This document shows positions 14,324 to 15,966 of a DNA stretch of 15,966 bases, one piece after another (position 1 is the stretch's first letter; each line of letters begins with the position of its first letter). The notes beneath the pieces are model-generated. The model was not told where the DNA came from, made no database searches, and worked only from the letters and a program-made list of their open reading frames with translations. Made by a program: the position numbers and the translations under genes. The DNA comes from an uncultured Oscillibacter sp. (GTDB taxonomy: Bacteria > Bacillota > Clostridia > Oscillospirales > Oscillospiraceae), in the NCBI GenBank assembly GCA_900551885.1, contig URXS01000043.1, forward strand, positions 1-15,966, given 5' to 3'.

Positions 14324-15966
14324 TTATTTCTGCTCAGACCAGATGCGGGAGGAATAGAGAATGCCCGCAATACCGGCAACCGTATCGACCATGGCCGCGA
14401 ACCAAAGCTGATAGGTAACGCCGAGGAGCGCCAGAACGAGGAGCACGGCCTTGACGGCGAGAACGGCAAGGATCAGCTGCCGCACTGTGGAGCGCGTGGC
14501 CTTTGCCGCGTCGATCGCACCGGCGATGGGCGCAGCCGTCTTGTCCATGATAACGGCGCTGCCCGTCTGCATGGAGGCCTCGGACGCGAGACCGTCGATG
14601 CACACGCCGATATCCGCCGCATTGAAGCACGCGGTATCTCCGGTTGCCTCGCCCATATACAAAACGCTGTTGACCGGGAAGCGTTCTTTGATCTCCTGGA
14701 TTTTTTCCAGACGGTCCATCGGCATGCATTGCGCGTAATACTCGCGAACACCGGCGGAAACGGCAGCGGTACGGGTCTTTTCGGGACTGTCCGCCGAGAG
14801 CATGATGCACTCGCATCCCGCGCCGGAGACGGCACTGAAGGAGGCTCTGGCATCGTCGCGGATCGTATCGGAGAGATAGATGCAGCCGGCATACTGGTCA
14901 TTGACGGCCATATACACGGTAATGCTGTCCCCTACTGGGTCGGTAACAGTGACGCCGTTTTTCTCCATATAGGCCGCATCGCCCATGCGGATGTCGATCC
15001 CGTCGATCACGGCGGTGATACCGTCAGGCTCTTCGGTGAATTCTTCAATGAGAGAGGCGTCGATCGCCTGTCCGTACGCCTTGGCGATGGACGCAGCGAC
15101 GGCGGTGGAAGGGCCGGATTCAGCGTGCGCGGCAACCTTGAGCAGCACCGCGGGGTCGAGCCGCTCCGACTTCACGGAGGCCACACGGTAAAAGCCGGTG
15201 GAGAGCATTTCGTCCTTATCGAACACAACCGCGCCTGCGCGGGAAAGGCCGTCCAGAACGAAGGCGTCCTTCACGACAACGCCGCTTTGCAGCGAACGGA
15301 AGAGTCCGGCAAGGTACATAAACGGCAGCGGCGCAAGGAAAGCCGTCGGGCAGGAAATGATGAGGAGAACGAGCGCGCGGTGAATGGCTTCCTCGGTCGG
15401 GACCGTGGAGAAGATCAGAAGGAGAAGCGCGATCAGGACGCTCACACCGAGAGCGAACGGGGCGTAAACTCTCGCATAGCGTTCCACCGAATCGGCCTCG
15501 GGGCCATAGACAGCCTCCGGATCGGAAACGGTGTCGATCTCGCGGGCGAAAACGGAATCGGAGGCGGGGGCGAGCACCGTGCAGCGCACGGCAGCGCTGC
15601 TGTTGACAGCGCCCGCAGGGATCTTTTGTCCGGCCGTGACTTCGCGGCGGGCGGTATGCCCGAAGATCGGGGCGAAATCGAGCGTGACGGAGCCTTCCAG
15701 AATTTCGAGATCGGCCGGAGCGCGCTGGCCGCGTTCGAGAATAAGGATATCGCCAAGCTGGACATTCTCCGGCGGAATGGAGGTCTTTTCCTCACCGCGG
15801 AGAACGGTGACACTCGCCACATAGGGGTCCACACGGTCGCGGAAGCTGGACTTCGTAAGAGCGGAGGCGTACGCGCGGACGATACACCCGGCCTGATAGA
15901 TCAGCATGACGGCGGCAGCCTCATAGCCTTCGTTGATCGTAAAGGCGAGGATCGCTGCAATGGAAA
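14324..15966 (-). CDS. P-type ATPase-like membrane protein with altered catalytic motifs, 5' end missing
   Basis: The frame is open to the right window edge (numbering here counts from an internal Met at 15907; 19 more codons precede it). Architecture follows heavy-metal P1B pumps: a helix near NEGYEAAAVMLIYQAG, an actuator domain (about 27-125), helices at 149-169 and 178-203, a phosphorylation/nucleotide region (205-470) and two C-terminal helices (479-522). The family signatures are changed: TGES reads GHTA (83-86); CPC reads CPT (186-188); DKTGT reads DKDEM (230-234), keeping the Asp; the HP motif reads TA in ESGPSTAVA; TGD reads SAD (371-373); GDGxND reads GEATGD (419-424). The 527 codons are otherwise unbroken. 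It may be a pump with lost or altered ATPase activity, or a regulator. Substrate cannot be told; any N-terminal metal-binding domain is outside the window. Confidence 0.85.
   Translation of the reverse strand, partial: SIAAILAFTINEGYEAAAVMLIYQAGCIVRAYASALTKSSFRDRVDPYVASVTVLRGEEKTSIPPENVQLGDILILERGQRAPADLEILEGSVTLDFAPIFGHTARREVTAGQKIPAGAVNSSAAVRCTVLAPASDSVFAREIDTVSDPEAVYGPEADSVERYARVYAPFALGVSVLIALLLLIFSTVPTEEAIHRALVLLIISCPTAFLAPLPFMYLAGLFRSLQSGVVVKDAFVLDGLSRAGAVVFDKDEMLSTGFYRVASVKSERLDPAVLLKVAAHAESGPSTAVAASIAKAYGQAIDASLIEEFTEEPDGITAVIDGIDIRMGDAAYMEKNGVTVTDPVGDSITVYMAVNDQYAGCIYLSDTIRDDARASFSAVSGAGCECIMLSADSPEKTRTAAVSAGVREYYAQCMPMDRLEKIQEIKERFPVNSVLYMGEATGDTACFNAADIGVCIDGLASEASMQTGSAVIMDKTAAPIAGAIDAAKATRSTVRQLILAVLAVKAVLLVLALLGVTYQLWFAAMVDTVAGIAGILYSSRIWSEQK

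Overview
The window looks like chromosome from a high-GC, endospore-forming member of the Clostridia, most like the Oscillospiraceae group (Flavonifractor/Lawsonibacter/Oscillibacter-type). The sporulation genes (yunB-like, cotJ, cwlD, a sigH-like sigma factor) point to this, as do GC-rich coding, Gram-positive ribosome binding sites and small Cys-rich proteins typical of these gut bacteria. Genus-level placement is inference.

Layout: 1-2640 (+) holds the 3' part of a yunB-like sporulation gene followed by ligA, closed by a strong terminator. 2731-3186 is an AT-rich promoter region with a perfect DnaA-box sequence, followed by a small gene of unknown function. A bidirectional terminator separates it from the minus-strand spore-coat operon, a fused cotJA-cotJB gene overlapping cotJC. 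Divergent from that is cwlD (+), then radA, with a palindromic dispersed repeat between them. A short Cys-rich minus-strand gene converges on radA. A structured 5' region leads into a complete Xer-type tyrosine recombinase. The stretch 8447-8813 has no intact gene: it contains an inverted, frameshifted 96-base copy of part of radA, a second copy of the dispersed repeat, and a terminator.

From 8814 to the end everything is on the minus strand. Read in transcription order from the right edge: a P-type ATPase-like protein (cut by the edge) and its terminator; then ruvC-ruvA-ruvB from a clear promoter; an ABC-type/AAA ATPase; glmM; a sigH-like gene with a near-perfect vegetative promoter of its own; and a small four-CxxC protein with a terminator. 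Housekeeping genes for DNA repair and recombination (ligA, radA, xer, ruvCAB) are interleaved with spore genes.

Most notable points: (1) the P-type ATPase-like protein has an intact, long reading frame but altered residues at nearly every catalytic signature (TGES, DKTGT, HP, GDGxND), so it may be a pseudo-pump; (2) codon style changes inside ruvB near 12.2-12.4 kb, which suggests either recombination or a contig misjoin; (3) the sigH-like gene's promoter places the transcript start at or within two bases of its ATG, implying a leaderless mRNA; (4) a radA fragment and palindromic repeat units lie close together. I did not find CRISPR arrays, tRNA or rRNA genes, prophage or an obvious defence system.
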